Assembly (NCBI GenBank): GCA_030761205.1
Contig: JAULJL010000004.1
Location: 24,649,172 to 24,713,171 of the forward strand
Source of the DNA: Fremontodendron californicum
Taxonomy: Eukaryota; Streptophyta; Magnoliopsida; Malvales; Malvaceae
Reading direction: 5' to 3'
DNA: 64,000 nucleotides
Of the stretch, positions 9,322-20,884 are shown in pieces. The notes under the pieces were generated by a model. That model saw only the letters and a list, made by a program, of their open reading frames with translations, did no database searches and was not told where the DNA came from. Made by a program: the position numbers and the translations under genes. The stretch's first letter is position 1, and every line of letters starts with the position of its first letter.

Positions 9322-12252
9322 TCAAGAAGTTTTACAAATGTCCCACATTATATTTACAGGGTCCTCGACTATAGGACTAGTACCCGACCTAGTTACATTC
9401 CCCTCCCTGCCACCAACAACCTGATGGTCTTCATCAGCTATAGCCTCATGTGCATACACAATCAAGGCATCAGTAGTCGTAATCTCTTTGTCAACCGGGG
9501 GAGTTGGAGGCAAGTCTTTTGCGGGAGTCTAGGGAACAGAAGGGGCCTTCTCATATGTTGGAGTCTGGGGAACAGAAAGAACCGCGACCATCCCAAACTT
9601 CTCCCTCAATCCCTCTAGAGAGGGCACATATGGGTTGTAAGGGTCAAAGCCCTCAAGAATAGCTTCGATTGAGGAGAAATCTATCTCGCTGCAGTCTAAA
9701 GGCCCATGGACCAACTGGACCCCAACAAGAGCAGTCTGCCTAAACTGGTCACACATCATGACCGCCTCATCTAGCACTTTGTTGCTCTCCTCCTCTCGGA
9801 CAAGGGCGAACTTGGCTTTCTACGCATCTACAATCTTGGCGACCTCTTTAGCAATGGCAGGCTCTCTTTCCACACCAGCCTCCAATAAATGCTGCCTCAG
9901 GAGACCCATCTCTATCTCCTTCATAGACAGCCTATCCTGCGCAAGTTGCCCTCGTGGAATACCAATCTAGCGCATAGCTTCAGCCACCTTGGCAGCACAA
10001 GTCTTCTCATCAGAAGCTGCCTTTGCTTTCGTAGCCTCTGCCTTTCCATGTGCATTCAATGAGGCCTCCAGCTCTAGGACACGAGTTGCGAAAGTGCTTG
10101 CCTCAGAACCCTTGGTCCGAGCCTCTTTCTCAGCATCACGAAGGCGGGCATCCATTTCACCGCTTCGATTGTATACGAAAATGCCAGCGGCTAATACCTG
10201 TAACAATAAAAAACGAAGTCAGCTCGTCAAAAATTCTCCAAAAAATAGAATTATGTGACCACGTCTACCTCCATAAGGTTGGAAATCATGCAGCGCTGGG
10301 TTCTAGGCAACGTATTGTCCTCCACCACCCTAACCTCACGAACGAACAGGTTATCGTGGACCTAGTCCATGCACCTATCAACTTCTCCCAACAATGAGTA
10401 GATGGACATACGTCTCTGCCAGCCGAAGTATGAGGTGGACCCCTGATTGGCACATCGCGAACCACCCCATCGAGAAAGGGGTAGAGAGTACCCGAATTGC
10501 TCTGTCGCGACAATATCCCCCTCGAGAACATGAGCTGGAGTCGAGGAAGCTCTGTCCCTGCCAGAAGGTACAACACTAAGAGCGGAGTGTCAGTCTAAAC
10601 TCCCTCTTTCCCTTTTTCTTTCCCCCCAGTAGCGGTAGGGGGAATAGAAGGGCATTCCCCAATCTTCTGCCTCTTTAATACAGGCTTGTTGCCACCATCG
10701 GCCTTATGTTTCTTAGAAACAACCTCCTTAATAGCAAGACGATGGTTCTTAGCTTGATTCTTAGCCCTTTTCGCATCTCTGGCAAGAATTTTCTCGACTA
10801 TACTGGTCCCCGCCATACCTGTAAAAGAACAAGTAATAAAGATGAGATCACATCAAAATCCTAAGCAACGAAAAGAAACAAAGTATACTAGTTCGCCACT
10901 CCCTATAAGCCAACTCCACCGCGATAGAACCACCACTCTCTGAACTAACAGGACTCTCTGTGCTGGGCCACCTATCTTCATCATCATCTATAACGATAAC
11001 CTCAATCCCTAGACCAACTCCACTCCCGTGAGAACTCGGGGAGGATGGCAGTTCTATCACAACAGGAGCTATGGCAAGAGGATCAGGAACCCAAGGCACT
11101 AAGGAGAGCATATCCCCGGGCTTCTCGAGGTTATTACCTTGATTAGCACCACCTCCATCTGACACAATAACATCGGTGACGGGAACAGTGCCCGCCTCAC
11201 CCTAACGGACAGTGCCCGTCTTACCCACAGATGTACCACCTTTCTTCGATGGAAGACAACCTGTCAAGACCTTCGCTAGGTCATCATCCCTGTTATTAGG
11301 CCAAACTTCACCTTCTTGAGGTGACATCAGATTGGCGATTTGAGTTGCCACTCTGTTGGGATTTATGTTTTCTAAACAATACCGGTAGATCAGAGTGTTT
11401 GACACCACCTCCTCCCAGTTGATGGTATGATCCATGTGGTAATCATACTACTCCTGCTCCTCTGCACATAATACCAACTCCTTATTCCTCTCATCCTTTG
11501 GAGGCACAGACCACTTCATCTTGAAAGTCCATTTCTCCTCTAGTTTAAGTTCAACAACAAAGAACTTGGACATAAGAATATGGTTGTTGTTTGGAGCATT
11601 TAACACCACCCTCCTATGGTGAGCAATCAGATAGGCATAAGAACCTTTCATCTTCACCTGGTACAAATTATGGAATGCAGCGTACAGAGGAGCCTGGTTC
11701 CTATTTCGTCAATCAATAAATAAGCCACCATTACAGGCCAGGAAGAATTTGTAAACTGAGCAGCAACGACCCATACCCTATCAGACAATTGGTGAAGAAG
11801 GGATTTAAAGGCATGTGGAAGCCACCCCTGAACATGTGTTCGAAGAAACACACATTCTTCCCTTGGTTCTTAGCTCGACTTGGATGACGACCCGTCTCAG
11901 GCAAGTAGAATTCATAACGGTAGTTGGGAACGTACATCCCACGACTCAGCAACACCGAATGGATATCCCGATCGAATATGGTGCATGAGAGATCATCATC
12001 CCACTCCTCGCCATCATCATCAGCCGCTTCACCCTCAATGGCAATATACTGACCCACCTGTTGAGCACCACCACCAACCTCCCCACTGCCACCACTTGGC
12101 CCAGCATCATCATTGGCAGCCGCCCTCGCCCTTTCTTCTATCTCTAGATCTATCTCCTGCAGTGCCTCATCTAAGTCCTGAGCACCACCGGCCTAGGACA
12201 TCCCCTCCAACGCTTCCGAACACTCCCAACCCTCGCTATCCGTCATCACCAT
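9322..12252 (-). pseudogene. Antisense extra ORF of the Tat element (gypsy-type 'transposase' family), broken or multi-exon
   Basis: On the minus strand a protein-like series runs from an ATG at 12252. It has an acidic N-terminus with one stop near 12195, then MGQYIAIEGEA and an IFDRDIHSVLLSRGMYVPNY segment. A GWLPHAFKSLLHQL stretch follows in another frame, then a YQVKMKGSYAYLIAHHRR segment (11666-11448), linkers, a basic segment with KKHKADGGNKPVLKRQKIG (10816-10595), and a coiled-coil-like segment EKEARTKGSEASTFATRVLE (10206-9967). Pieces are in different frames. TTTTACAG and TTGTTACAG acceptor-like sites just before two pieces suggest some breaks are introns. Extra antisense ORFs of this kind (Pfam 'putative gypsy type transposon') are known in Tat elements. 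Function is unknown. Confidence 0.6.
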
Positions 12253-12720
12253 CTTGTAATAACCACCACACAAAACAAAGAAAAACAAGTAACAAGCGCT
12301 TAAAAATACCTAAAAAATGCCTAAAACATCTTCTCGGACGAGACAAACGACAAACCGGAGTACGCAGGACAATCGAAATACAAACCGGCAGCACTTCAAC
12401 AGCAATACACAACAAATGACCCTAACCCTCACCCTTATTTATTGTAGAGGGCATGTGAAGAGTATCGAGGAAGCCATACCGTGCCGTACGTCCCACCGAT
12501 GAATGCTCGATGCGGGGCTATACCTCGATCAGTGCACCAAGAAGTTAGGTCTGTCATTAATCACAAACACATCAAACGTCACGTACTCATCAAACAGCAA
12601 CACAAAAGCAACAAGTGTAACGCCTCGCCACAAAGAAAGTGCTCGCCGCATATTCTGAACATTCTAAGGACAAGCTCGTTGTCGGCCATTTTATAACCTC
12701 CACCTCACCTGGGAGGCAAT
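12253..12720 (+). other. 3' untranslated stretch of the Tat element before its LTR
   Basis: No convincing coding. It holds the upstream region of the antisense ORF and ends with the purine-bearing GGGAGGCAAT just before the LTR, which may be a weak polypurine tract. Confidence 0.45.
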
Positions 12721-13250
12721 TGTTAGGCCTATTAAGCCTGCCAAGCCTGTTGAGCCCAACATATCCTAGGTCCATCAAGATCCACTAGAAGGGCCCACAT
12801 GCTAGAGGCCCAATCCATCGAGCCCAACAACCTAGGTTAGGATCCGGGACACGCGGATTCCTTTTCTTCCTCCAATGATCACCTCGCCTAGCACCTCAAT
12901 GCCCACGTGGGACTCCAACTGCCACAACCACCATGGTGAGGCATCCCATGCCGTTGACCACCAAACCCCAGTCAGAATCAGACACGTGGAATCGGACAGG
13001 TCGCCAAAACAGGTATAAATAACCCTCTTAGGGGCTGCCCAACAGTACATTCTCTATACACACACTCTCTCTTTCTCAGCCTAATTCCCTTCACTGTTAT
13101 ACTCTCTCATCCATACACTGACTTAAGCATCGGAGCGTGCCCCGAAAATCAACTCTCAGTGTCCTCTAACCTTCCTTTTTCTCGCAGGATCTCAGACCAC
13201 CAAGACAACCACCTCAACCAAAAGAGGCATCAATAGAAACAATCGTTGGA
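12721..13250 (+). mobile_element. LTR of the Tat element
   Basis: The LTR starts TGTTAGGCCT. It contains CACGTGG boxes and a TATA box (13014-13021). Downstream is the GACTTAAGCATCGGAGCG stretch followed by CTCGCAGGATCTCAGACCAC, which is typical of Tat LTR R/U5 regions. The 3' boundary is not certain: CATCAATAGAAACAATCG near 13240 is a likely end. Confidence 0.7.
13014..13021 (+). promoter_or_regulatory. TATA box of the Tat LTR
   Basis: TATAAATA lies about 290 bases into the LTR and is followed by a CT-rich initiator region near 13050-13075, a standard plant LTR promoter layout. Confidence 0.65.
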
Positions 13251-14349
13251 AGTAGACTTATAAATGGAAGAAGCCACCGAATGATCACACACGCAACATC
13301 CAACAAACAATCTCAATGCTCTGAAACTTAGCTCCAGCAACTTTGTTTCATATTTTCGATCTTTTCCAAATTTGTTCTAGTATTTGTTAGAGCTCTCCGA
13401 GAGCATTTCCTTTGTAATCAAGTATTCTACCTGTCTAATATTGGAGATTTGTAAGCTACAAGTGTTCAATGCAATCAATATTTGCATCATTGCAATTTTC
13501 GCATTGTGTTTGTGCAGATTTCATTATGGCCGAGTGATTCAAAAATTAATATATATATATATATATTTATATATACTATTTTACTTAAGTCCAATTTTTG
13601 TTAAAATGTTCTTAGTAATTTATCACATTTTGGATTCTACACTTTTGATGATTTAAGCAATTCGTTTGCATCTTCAAAAAGGCTCTAAAGTTGATCATCC
13701 TTCAAGAGCTGAAATCATCTATTCGATTCTTAATTCGGTCCTCTTTGATCCAGTTACAATCGGTCGCGTCGCTTCAAAGGGTAAAAGTCACCAAAGTCAT
13801 ATTTCGAAACTTTGTTAATTTGTGTTCAAAATTAATTGACACGCTTCATCGATCTGATTTGATTGAAGATTGCTTGAACAGTAATTGACCTTGCTTTGCA
13901 ATCAGTGGAATAATAATTGAATAATTCTTAATTCTTCATGAAGTTACATTTACAACACAATTATATATATTTTTTCATATTTCTTCATCTTACTTATAAT
14001 TTCATATAGTAATAAACTTACAAAATTCAGTTTTACATTAGCTATTTTGATAAATTTGTATTAGGTCATCTTGACAAAAAAGTAATAATCTATCTATATA
14101 TATATTAATTGTACAAATTGTTACACGATTTTAACATTCACTCTGTATATTTATTTGTTATGCAGGTGAAGATCTGGTGAAGTTTTAATTTTCATTGTTC
14201 TGGTTATTCATGTTATCATATTTGAATTTATATTTGTAATAAATTTGAAAGATAAAAAAGTAAAAAGAGTAAAAATAATTTAACAAAATAATAACTTATA
14301 TCCTTATATGATACCTGGTATAAAATTATGAGTTATTTAAATATGATAA
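13251..14349. other. AT-rich stretch, no gene recognised
   Basis: The first ~60 bases resemble a Tat leader directly after the LTR (ATAAATGGAAGAAGCC). After that, only short open frames of low complexity are present on either strand. I see no domain, RNA gene or clear repeat boundary. Confidence 0.4.
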
Positions 14350-15190
14350 ATTATATCCAATAATTTCAAACACAACATAATTATACGATACGAAGATAAC
14401 ATGAAAAAATAAATAAAATAAGACATGACACGAAAAATGAAATGAACATGACACATACATGAACGTGTCAAAATCTACACAAATACATGAACGTGTCAAA
14501 ATTTATATAAATATATAATATCTTGAATACGATTATGACAGAAAAAATAACACGAACATGATGACAGGCGACACAAAATTGAAAGTTATTTGAATAGTAT
14601 CAATTAGACTTGACAATTTTGGATACAACATGATTATATGACACGAACACAACATGGAAAAAATAATTAAAACACGACACAAAAATAACATGAAAACGAC
14701 ACAAATACACGAACGTGTCAAAATTTACATAAAACGAATTATTAACGTCTAAAAATTTATATAAATTTATAATACTTTAAACACACGATAATAGCACGAA
14801 CATGTTACGAACATACAATTTTTCTCTAAATGAATCATTATGACAAATTATGCAAAATATATGATGAATTGAGACACGACACGAACACACAATTTTTTTT
14901 TTTAAAATTGAATCACCATAACGAACTATACAAAATATTTGTATGAAGCGAAACACGACACGAACACATGAAAAAAAAAATTAAAATAGGACACGACAAA
15001 AAAATAATATGAACACAACACCAATACACGAACGTGCAAAAATCTACATAAAACGAATTATTAATATGTAAAAATTTCTATAAATTTATGATACGTTGAA
15101 CACATGAAAAATAACACGAACACAAATACGATACGAAAAATAACATGAACACGATACGAAGAAACGAACGTGTCAAAATCTACATAAACC
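14350..15190. repeat. Cluster of dispersed ACACGAAC / CGAACGTGTCAAAAT motifs
   Basis: The motif CGAACGTGTCAAAAT or near variants occurs at about 14465, 14490, 14712, 15030 and 15168. It is interspersed with many short GACACGAACA-type words in an AT-rich background. Spacing is irregular, so it is not a simple satellite. It resembles the subterminal repeat zone of a DNA transposon, but no terminal inverted repeats were found. Confidence 0.5.
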
Positions 15191-16173
15191 CAAAATCAGC
15201 CCAATAGAATGACCTAATTAACCCTAAAAACATTTATTAAGCCATTGCTTAGTTGACTATTAAAATGACCTAATTAACTCTAAAAATATTAATTAAGCCG
15301 TTGCTTATGGCTATTTATCATGTTTCCACTTTCTATAATTCAAGTCTTTCATTGATTTAGAGGATTGTTTTTAAGGTTTGTTATAGATTATAGATGTGTT
15401 TGGTTTTGTTGACTTTTCGAGTACAAAGATTAAAGGAAAAATCCTTTAATCTATGACTGTAGATTTTGATTACCTTTTTTTTTCCGTTTTCTTTTTTGTC
15501 TATATATTTAAATTGCTTTTGTTGAGCTGTTATTATACTTTAAGATTCTTTCTATCTTATTGCCAACTATAATTTATAGTTATTTATATGTTGTGTATTT
15601 GTTATTAAATATTTATCTCTTTTCTGTTTTCTTTTTTATGTGAAGATCATAATTAAGTAAAATTTAAGATGCCAACTTTTTAGTGAATATTTTTTATTTT
15701 ATTTAATTTTGAATATATAGTTGAATATTTTATAAATAAATAAAGTTAATAAAATATATATTAATCGGAATTTGTATTAACATGTAAAATTTATTTCATG
15801 TACAAATTATATTAAATTAATATAAAATTTTTGTTTTAATGTTAATGTAAAATTAATACTATAAAGAAAGAAAAAAAAACTATATGTAAATTTTAACTCT
15901 TTTCTATTTTAGAATTTTGAATATAAAACAATTCAATATAATTTTTTATTTTTTTATCAAATAAATTTATTTAACAAACGTCTTTTAATGAATTAAACTT
16001 TTACTTATAAATTAAATAAATTTTATTAATAAATCTATTTTATGAAAGTACTTTAATAAAATTAAACTTCTTACTTGATAAATCTTATGAACAATAAAAA
16101 AATTTATTTACAATGGTATTTAAAAATATAGTAAATAATAATAAATATTTTCGTTAGTTGAAAAAAGTTCACG

Positions 16174-16223
<50 letters not shown>

Positions 16224-16908
16224 GTTCATGTGAGCATTTGTTTTCTTGTGAGCTAATGAAATTGTTTGTCATTTATAGGTTTCAATGGTTTTCTGTAACC
16301 CACTTTCTAGATAAATCATTTGTGGTGGTTTTGTAGGATAAAAGGAAATGGGCATGAAAATTAAAGCAAAGATTATTATAAATGCATGCCTATACTGAAT
16401 ATTTCATTATTTGTCAGAGCAGGAATATATTTTTGTTGTTGTTGGGTGAATGAATGAATCCTAACATTTCATGTATTTTCGTTTCCGTACAGTGACAGAG
16501 ATAGTAAAAATTAAAGCCTCATGAAGCATTTGATGTCTCTTGGAAAATCTTCAACAGACCATCCTCATGCATACCATAAGGTCCATACTCCACAACACAA
16601 ACATTTGTAAATCAAACTTTTGTTTTTATAGAGGACATGGAGCTTTTTCTTCTTGCTAATACATATATAATTTCCTTTGACAGCCTCTTGGTGTAATTAT
16701 GAAATTGCCCAGGTAGAAATCGGATTATATACTTCTATTAAACCACAAATTGAGATCAATTGAATAAATTGACAAGAAAAAGGAACTAATATTCTTACCA
16801 ATTGGACTGATCCTTCAGTGTTAAGGATGTTTCTATTAAACCAAGAAAACTTCATATATTTCAAATTTGCAGCTATTCTAAAGTAAAAACAAAAGAAATT
16901 AGCGAAGC
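15191..16908. other. AT-rich intergenic DNA
   Basis: No open frame with protein character. The only distinct structure is an (AT)n microsatellite. A duplicated phrase, TGACCTAATTAAC followed by TCTAAAAA-type sequence and TTAAGCC, occurs at about 15210 and 15265. Confidence 0.5.
16175..16219. repeat. (AT)n microsatellite
   Basis: About 45 bases of uninterrupted alternating AT. Confidence 0.95.
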
Positions 16909-18688
16909 ATGGGCATAGTACTAGTGTTTAAACTAAGTGCATTTCTAGGTTCCAAAATATTATTTCGCAGGAGCATAGGGAACAAAGAATCCCAAGTAGA
17001 TTCCCCAACTCTAGAGCAGTTAATTTTAATCCAAAAGGTAAACAGGGGCAGAAAGAAAATAGTCATTGGCTATAACAAGATTCCTATTCGCTTTAGGCCT
17101 CATTTGCCTGCACAGGGAGCTCCGATGTAATGCATATGTGCCTCCAACCGTCACCGGATCCTATTTGGCAAGAGAGTTCCGGCGGCAGTTAAGGGCATTC
17201 TCACCTCCCTACACCCCCTCACACCGGCCAAAACAGATTGGACCAAAGAGAGTCCAATGAACACAGTGCAGGGCCCCCTTCCCCCTTTTACCCTTGCTTT
17301 CAAATTTTTCTTGTTTTAATGCAGGAACATTTTCTTACCCTGTGTCTCTTTCTATGCTAATAATTGTTGGGGAAAGTTAAAACAATTGGATGTTTATTTT
17401 CAGTGCACCAGTAAAGGGATATAGGCAAATTAAAGTTCAATCTGCAGACTATAAGTTTAGTAGGACATCTTCGGTAAGAAAGCCTAACTAAGAAATGGAG
17501 AGGAATGATCAGCAGTGCCTCCAATCCAACGGAATGATGTATGGATATGATAGAATCACCTATAACTTTTTGTGCCATAGCTTAACGAAACCAACATACA
17601 ACACTCTACCACAATGGAGTTTGGAATATCAAAACAGCACAGCTTAACTCATATCATACTGTAAAAGAGAAATGACAGAAGAAAGCAAGCATGTATATAG
17701 AAAACCATGATGGGCAACATGTCAACAAAACTGCATGCTAGCAATTAAAACAACTGCACCCACCATAATGCTCCCCAAACCTTCACAAGAGTTCAGGATA
17801 AGGGCCATGTAGGCGACAAAATGCACAAAATTCACCTTCCTGAACTGGCATTTGGCAGCTTAATTCATCTTCGGATCATATTCGTTTTTAAATTTATTGA
17901 TTATGAATTACAGTTATTCATCTTTGTAAAACAGTTAGAACCAGAACTGTCTCTCCTTCAACAACAGCTCTTGTCAGTTTCTTTGTTTAATTCAGATTTT
18001 GCCACCCAAAATTCTAAAAATGAGATCTCGACAAGCAAAACCTCAGATACGGGATTAGAGACTTGCTTTTAGGAAACTCAACAAGTGAAATTGGAAATAG
18101 GAAGAAGAAAGACAAAAATAATAGCATCGAGCTCACTAAGTCATTTATGGTGCATAAATAGTGCAGGAAAAACATTTAGCATGATAAGTTTATCAACTTT
18201 GCTCTATAAACCATACAAAACGCAGAACAATTCTAAATGCTTCTCTTTTAATCTGAAATACTAGGCAGGGAAGTCTTCAAAATTTAATAAAGGATGCACC
18301 AATGAACATATGCAGTGAAGCATAAACTATAAGTTAGATATTAGCATATATTGCACGCACCATCATAATCAATGTAATATAGGAATAGGATGCACCAATA
18401 TAACATCATCTTCAACTTGTTAATCCATGAATCTAATCGGCAAACTTGTCGAATTACCATCATAAGCTTCAAAACTCAAATCCATAAAACAGTGGCAAAG
18501 CCAAATTTTACACCCCTTAATTCAGGTTCCTCAACAAAGAAGACCCAAAGAAAGCAAGGTAAAGAGATGATCTAAAATGACTTAACACCAATCACAGTCT
18601 CTGTACTAACAAGAAAAGAAATACCGGAGAAATCACCATTTTTTCAAAATTGTTCAACTAAATTGAAGACTATAATAACTTATTAACC
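16909..18688 (-). other. Region downstream of OSTC; possible 3' UTR/intron sequence
   Basis: No coding frame of protein character. The OSTC stop is overlapped by a strong 5' splice-site match, so a 3' UTR intron could extend into this region. A stretch at about 17350-17580 is transcript-like on the minus strand and carries AATAAA near 17395, making it a candidate last non-coding exon; this is inference only. A more GC-rich patch at 17130-17250 is unexplained. Confidence 0.35.
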
Positions 18689-19216
18689 TTACCTAAGATA
18701 ACCAGGGATCTTGATGCGAATAAAGAGCGTACTCATCACATAGGCAATGAAAATGGAGGAGATCCCTGCAGAGGCGTAAGAAACCTTGACACTCCTGGCC
18801 CTGTTCTTATCAAGGGCAAGATCCAAGAGGATAATCCCAATGCCACCAAGCACAAACATAAACCCGGAGGAGAGTCCTTCGATGATGTACTGACCGTTGA
18901 CTCGGCCTGGAAGGAAGACAACAGGTCGGACGGAGCCAGTGGCAGGGTCTTGAGTAGAGCCGATGCCAGGGGGCTCCACAATGACGTCGTAGACGATACC
19001 CGAGACTACCATGAAGTAGGTGAGAAGGATGAGGGAAAAGACAGTCATGGGGGAAGGAAGAGAGAGGGATGGGAACTTGAGGCGGAGGCGAGGGGCGCGA
19101 AGGAAAGAGTAGGGGATGACTTTCAAGATGTGGAATACTGGGTCTATTGACAATTGAGACGAGGCGTCACCTGGGCTGGTAGCGCTGACAGATTGGGAAT
19201 CTGGTTTTGGAGCCAT
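18689..19216 (-). CDS. OSTC: Oligosaccharyltransferase complex subunit OSTC (DC2-like)
   Basis: This 175-residue protein matches the plant OSTC/DC2 family over its whole length. OSTC is a small ER-membrane subunit of the complex that transfers preassembled glycans to asparagine residues of nascent proteins, and in animals it helps link the complex to the translocon. Visible features are a short variable Ser-rich N-terminus, the conserved FHILKVIPYSFLRAPRLRLK segment (29-48), and three hydrophobic helices (about 57-79, 115-135 and 150-168). Between helices one and two lies the very conserved loop YDVIVEPPGIGSTQDP. The C-terminus is FIRIKIPGYLR. The start at 19216 lies in AAAAATGGCTCC and fits family length; the frame is open 31 codons further upstream. 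The coding region appears to be a single exon, though the stop overlaps a CTTAG/GTAAGG donor-like site. No disabling mutation is visible. Confidence 0.93.
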   Translation of the reverse strand: MAPKPDSQSVSATSPGDASSQLSIDPVFHILKVIPYSFLRAPRLRLKFPSLSLPSPMTVFSLILLTYFMVVSGIVYDVIVEPPGIGSTQDPATGSVRPVVFLPGRVNGQYIIEGLSSGFMFVLGGIGIILLDLALDKNRARSVKVSYASAGISSIFIAYVMSTLFIRIKIPGYLR

Positions 19217-20814
19217 TTTTTTTCTTCTTCTGATTTCAGATGGATCTCTTTCTGTTTTCCACTGCTTTGCTTTCAGTCCTTCCTTCCTTCCGATCTGTGT
19301 TTTAATCACTCTGCTCTCTGGGGTTTGATTGTCTGTGGAAACAGTAAAGACAATGGAAGGGGCGTGTTTGGCTAAGTGGACAGGACATCTCTGGCAATGG
19401 AATAGATTAGGACCCGGCTGTTTGGTAATTGGTATTCACCTTGAATTGTCTATGTACTAAAAAGCTAATTCTAATGGATTCGAAGTTTTTGATACATGAT
19501 AGATAAAATATTTTAATTTTACAAGTGAGTTAAGAATTTGTTAAATATTTTATATTTGTAATTAATTTTTTTTTATTATATCTTAAAAGATATATGTCAT
19601 TTTTCTAATCATATTTGTGGAGTTTAATAATTTCATTGTCATTGGATATGATAATTTCTCAATGAGTTTATGCCTAAAACATGGTAATTGTGAGGTTGAC
19701 ACCGGTCATTTTTAATGATATGTTTGAAAGAACGATGAAATTGATTCCGATGAAATAATTAAAAATAATGATGAAAATGAGATTAATTATTGTAAAAGTG
19801 AAATTAGAATTGTACCAGTGAGATTGAAATTAATAGTTTGATATTGTGTTTGATAGAACAATGCAGATCCTAAGATAAGAAGAGAAAATAATATTAAGTT
19901 GAAAGGGTATTAATATATTATTTATATTTTATTAGATAGGTTTAAAATCTACAACAAAATTTTATTCAATATGCAGAAATATTTGCACATTGTTTTAAAT
20001 TAACATAATAATTAATATATTAATTACTAAAAAATAATTTATATTTATAATTAAAAAAGTTATTATTATATTTTATGAAATAAAAGTTATTATATAAACT
20101 ATTAGCTATGTACCATGAAAGTTGAAATCTGCCTTGGGAGTACCGAAATATTATTGGTAAGGGAACTGAGGGTAATTGGTGTCTTTTGCCACCAAACGGC
20201 AAACGCAGTGGAAAAATATTTACACTGGAACGCAAGATCTCCAGCAACGACCGGGCGGCCAATCGTGGGTGCAGCGCAATGAAAATCCTTTATTATTGAG
20301 CCAAACAATTGATTTACGGGTTCATTTAGATAGATGACGGAAGTTTCTCCTATCATATTATCGTATCATTTTGAGAGGCTGTTAAAATAACAACTACAAT
20401 ACGATGAAAATAGCTCCTACAACATATTTAAATGCATTTTACAATGCAAATGACTTTAATTGTACCACACTGGACTAATTGTTACACCAAATATAGCGTA
20501 AGTGGGTTTTAAATGCGTTTAATAAGATGATAATGGATAATAAAAAATTAAATATATGATATTATTCAATTCATTTTTTACGGATTTAGATATTAGATTT
20601 TTCAATTATGGATTATAGTGGGAGTCAAGGGAGCCTTGACTCCCCTCCAATTTTTGAAACTCTCTACTATGAATATTTATTTACATTAAATACATTTAAA
20701 TTGGCTCCTCCAAATTAATTAATTTTTTTTTTTATTTTACCCTGATTTTATGCATTGACAAAATGAGCTAAAATAACATTGTAGTTTATCTATTTATTTA
20801 ATCTACCAATCATT
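19217..20814. other. OSTC 5' flank and AT-rich intergenic DNA
   Basis: The first ~160 bases upstream of the OSTC start, on its strand, are purine-rich and read like a 5' UTR; no clear TATA box is visible. The rest is AT-rich with no coding frame. Near 20615-20650 there is a GGGAGTCAAGG/CCTTGACTCCC hairpin, which may be the edge of a degenerate DNA transposon. Confidence 0.5.
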
Positions 20815-20884
20815 ATTTACAAACAGGGGCGAAGTCAGAAATATTGACCAGGGAGGTCGAAATATAAATATAAAGATTCAAAGT

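Larger units (their letters stand above)
4642..13250 (+). mobile_element. Decayed Tat-lineage Ty3/gypsy retrotransposon, 3' two-thirds (pol to 3' LTR)
   Basis: In order: fragmentary RT, the retroviral-type RNase H, a second archaeal-type RNase H (a Tat hallmark), integrase zinc-binding region, an insertion in place of the integrase core, the integrase C-terminus, a 71-bp minisatellite, an antisense extra ORF, and an LTR starting at 12721. The element is cut at its left by the Athila insertion, so gag, protease and the 5' LTR are not seen. Many stop codons and frameshifts show it is old. The right end of the LTR is uncertain. Confidence 0.8.

Noticed and set aside
11880..12419. 179-codon plus-strand open frame rich in His and Pro
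   Set aside because: It is antisense to the extra ORF of the Tat element, whose minus-strand text is the protein-like one.
17060..17260. Slightly GC-rich open frames resembling a small gene
   Set aside because: Overlapping short frames without any recognised motif, splice signals or start context.
18950..19375. Plus-strand open frames of 66-73 codons
   Set aside because: They are antisense shadows of the OSTC coding region and 5' UTR.
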